The notes under the pieces: model-generated
What the model was told of the DNA's origin: nothing
The model's input: only the letters and a program-made list of their open reading frames with translations
Databases searched by the model: none
Position numbers and translations under genes: made by a program
Shown: positions 62,910 to 64,000 of the stretch, piece after piece
How the letters are laid out: every line of letters begins with the position of its first letter
Position numbering within the stretch: the first letter of the stretch is position 1
NCBI GenBank assembly: GCA_020201035.1
Contig: JAIVHO010000037.1
Span: 1-64,000, forward strand
DNA: 64,000 bases
Direction: 5' to 3'
Source of the DNA: Bacteroidales bacterium
Lineage (GTDB): Bacteria; Bacteroidota; Bacteroidia; Bacteroidales; VadinHA17

Positions 62910-63755
62910 ATGATGAATCCGTTTGAAAATATCCAAAAACATGAAATTGCCCTGATGGCTGAAAAGCTGACCCTTCCGTCAGATGAATTTACTTTCCGCA
63001 GAATATTTACATATCTCGATTTTACGAGCCTCGATATCTCCGATACTGAGGAGAGTATTGGGGCAATCTGTGATAAACTGAATAATTTCCCCTATGTGTT
63101 TCCCGATCTTCCGGGGGTTGCAGCCATATGTGTCTACCCCCGTTTTGTAAAACTTGTCAGGGAGAGGCTTACCGGTAAAAGGATAAGGATTGCCTCTGTG
63201 GGAGGATCATTCCCTTCATCACAATCCTTTACCTCAGTAAAGGCGGAAGAGTGCCGTCTGGCGGTTGAGGCCGGAGCAGATGAGATTGACATGGTTCTGT
63301 CAGCAGGAGACTTTATTGCCGGCAATCTCACTTATGTTGAAAATGAGATAAGGAGCATAAGGGAGGCCGTAGGTAAGGCCCACCTTAAGGTTATTCTTGA
63401 AACCGGAGTAATTGATTCTCCCTTTTTAATATATGAAGCATCAATGATTGCCATGAGGGCCGGTGCCGATTTCATCAAAACATCAACAGGGAAAACGGCA
63501 GTATCTGCAACACCTGAGGCAGCATGGGTTATGTGCAGTGCAATAAAAGATTTTCATGCGGAAACCGGAAAGAGAGTAGGTTTCAAACCGGCAGGCGGAA
63601 TCTCAACATCACAAAAAGCTGCACTCTATTATACCATAGTGGAAAATATTCTGGGAAGGGAGTGGCTTGTACCCCATCACTTCAGGATAGGAGCCAGCAG
63701 GCTTGCCAATGATCTGCTTAAATCAATAGAAGGAAGGACGGCAGACTATTTTTAA
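62910..63755 (+). CDS. deoC: Deoxyribose-phosphate aldolase
   Basis: This 281-residue class I aldolase cleaves 2-deoxyribose 5-phosphate to acetaldehyde and glyceraldehyde 3-phosphate. The Schiff-base lysine is in ADFIKTSTGKT, the second lysine in VGFKPAGGIST, and the acidic helper in DEIDMVLSAGDF. It is slightly longer than the Escherichia coli enzyme owing to its N-terminus. Two ATG codons open the frame (MMNP); either may be used. Confidence 0.95.
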   Translation: MMNPFENIQKHEIALMAEKLTLPSDEFTFRRIFTYLDFTSLDISDTEESIGAICDKLNNFPYVFPDLPGVAAICVYPRFVKLVRERLTGKRIRIASVGGSFPSSQSFTSVKAEECRLAVEAGADEIDMVLSAGDFIAGNLTYVENEIRSIREAVGKAHLKVILETGVIDSPFLIYEASMIAMRAGADFIKTSTGKTAVSATPEAAWVMCSAIKDFHAETGKRVGFKPAGGISTSQKAALYYTIVENILGREWLVPHHFRIGASRLANDLLKSIEGRTADYF

Positions 63756-63770
63756 AAACGCTGCACAGGC

Positions 63771-64000
63771 ATGATAATTCTGACAATAACAGAGAGGGCC
63801 ATTGAGCTTGCAGGCAGGTCGCCGTACCGGTCCGACTGGTTATTTGGGCTGCTGCTGCTGCCCATCATTCTTACAGCAGTAATTTCAGCCACCTCAGGGA
63901 ACCGGACCGAAACACTCACAAGAACCGTTTTACGCCAGAGCTACTCTTCCACTATCTACAGGAGTCTGGCAACACCCAGCTTCACGGTAACAATGACCGG
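63771..64000 (+). CDS. Partial DUF4271-like membrane protein
   Basis: An ATG 15 bases after deoC opens a frame that runs off the window (76 codons visible). It reads MIILTITERAIELAGRSP, then SDWLFGLLLLPIILTAVISA, the tryptophan-bearing first helix placed as in DUF4271 proteins, which are Bacteroidota-specific multi-pass membrane proteins. The following part (RTVLRQSYSSTIYRSL) fits the loop after that helix. Identification is from the N-terminus alone. Confidence 0.5.
   Translation, partial: MIILTITERAIELAGRSPYRSDWLFGLLLLPIILTAVISATSGNRTETLTRTVLRQSYSSTIYRSLATPSFTVTMT

Overview
The window is chromosomal DNA of a Bacteroidota bacterium, most likely from the Bacteroidales/Marinilabiliales side of the phylum. 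The signs are the gene families (DUF2723 membrane glycosyltransferase, ECF sigma/anti-sigma/outer-membrane-barrel trio, DUF4271, BNR-repeat 'sortilin-like' protein, Tat-exported TldD, LytS/LytTR pair), the acidic residues after lipoprotein cysteines, the weak Shine-Dalgarno sites, and several TAnnTTTG-type -7 promoter elements. I see no rRNA, tRNA, CRISPR array, transposase or phage genes. Gene density is high and most content is core or envelope-related.

Layout. 1-8 kb: a partial membrane protein, a tiny cysteine-rich lipoprotein, a stand-alone receiver, a large DUF2723 protein, and a 965-residue zincin/propeller/barrel protein whose 3' end is followed by extra copies of itself. 8-22 kb: a long minus-strand block. 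Read in its own direction it runs DUF177, rpmF, plsX, fabH, bactofilin, atpZ, an AtpI-like gene, atpB-E-F-H-A-G and a polyprenyl synthase. A small plus-strand barrel gene then interrupts it, and atpD-atpC and an aromatic amino acid decarboxylase follow. 22-25 kb: two LiaF-like membrane proteins and a LytS/LytTR two-component pair, probably an envelope-stress module. 25-30 kb: yidD, a membrane zinc peptidase, a new-looking helical-repeat plus inactive GH16-fold protein, an M1 peptidase and tag. 30-34 kb: ECF sigma, anti-sigma and outer-membrane barrel. 34-41 kb: ThiF-like E1, peptidase E, AsmA-like protein, histidine kinase, U32 peptidase. 40-49 kb (minus): mnmH, a hybrid kinase with degenerate ATP-binding boxes, rsgA, an amidase and a PPi-type phosphofructokinase. 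49-58 kb: TIGR01777 epimerase, BNR protein, TldE/TldD pair and an M14 carboxypeptidase. 58-64 kb: Crp/Fnr regulator, a frameshifted small gene, PHP phosphatase, mntP, dtd, an MFS transporter, deoC and the start of a DUF4271 gene.

The most unusual features are not classical genes. (1) A ~140-bp element occurs three times, each copy ending exactly at the start codon of an unrelated gene and oriented with it (32523-32662, 48808-48946, 57769-57908). It carries a conserved hairpin and looks like a portable 5' leader. (2) The 473-residue protein at 26730-28151 joins three ~70-residue charged helical repeats to a GH16-like fold in which both catalytic glutamates are replaced. (3) Short tandem repeats with periods of 26-68 bp sit just after the 3' ends of many genes. 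(4) Several enzymes show altered key residues: M14 (His to Asp zinc ligand), ThiF (zinc cysteines lost), and the hybrid kinase (N and G2 boxes). All residue comparisons rest on remembered family motifs; no database search was run.
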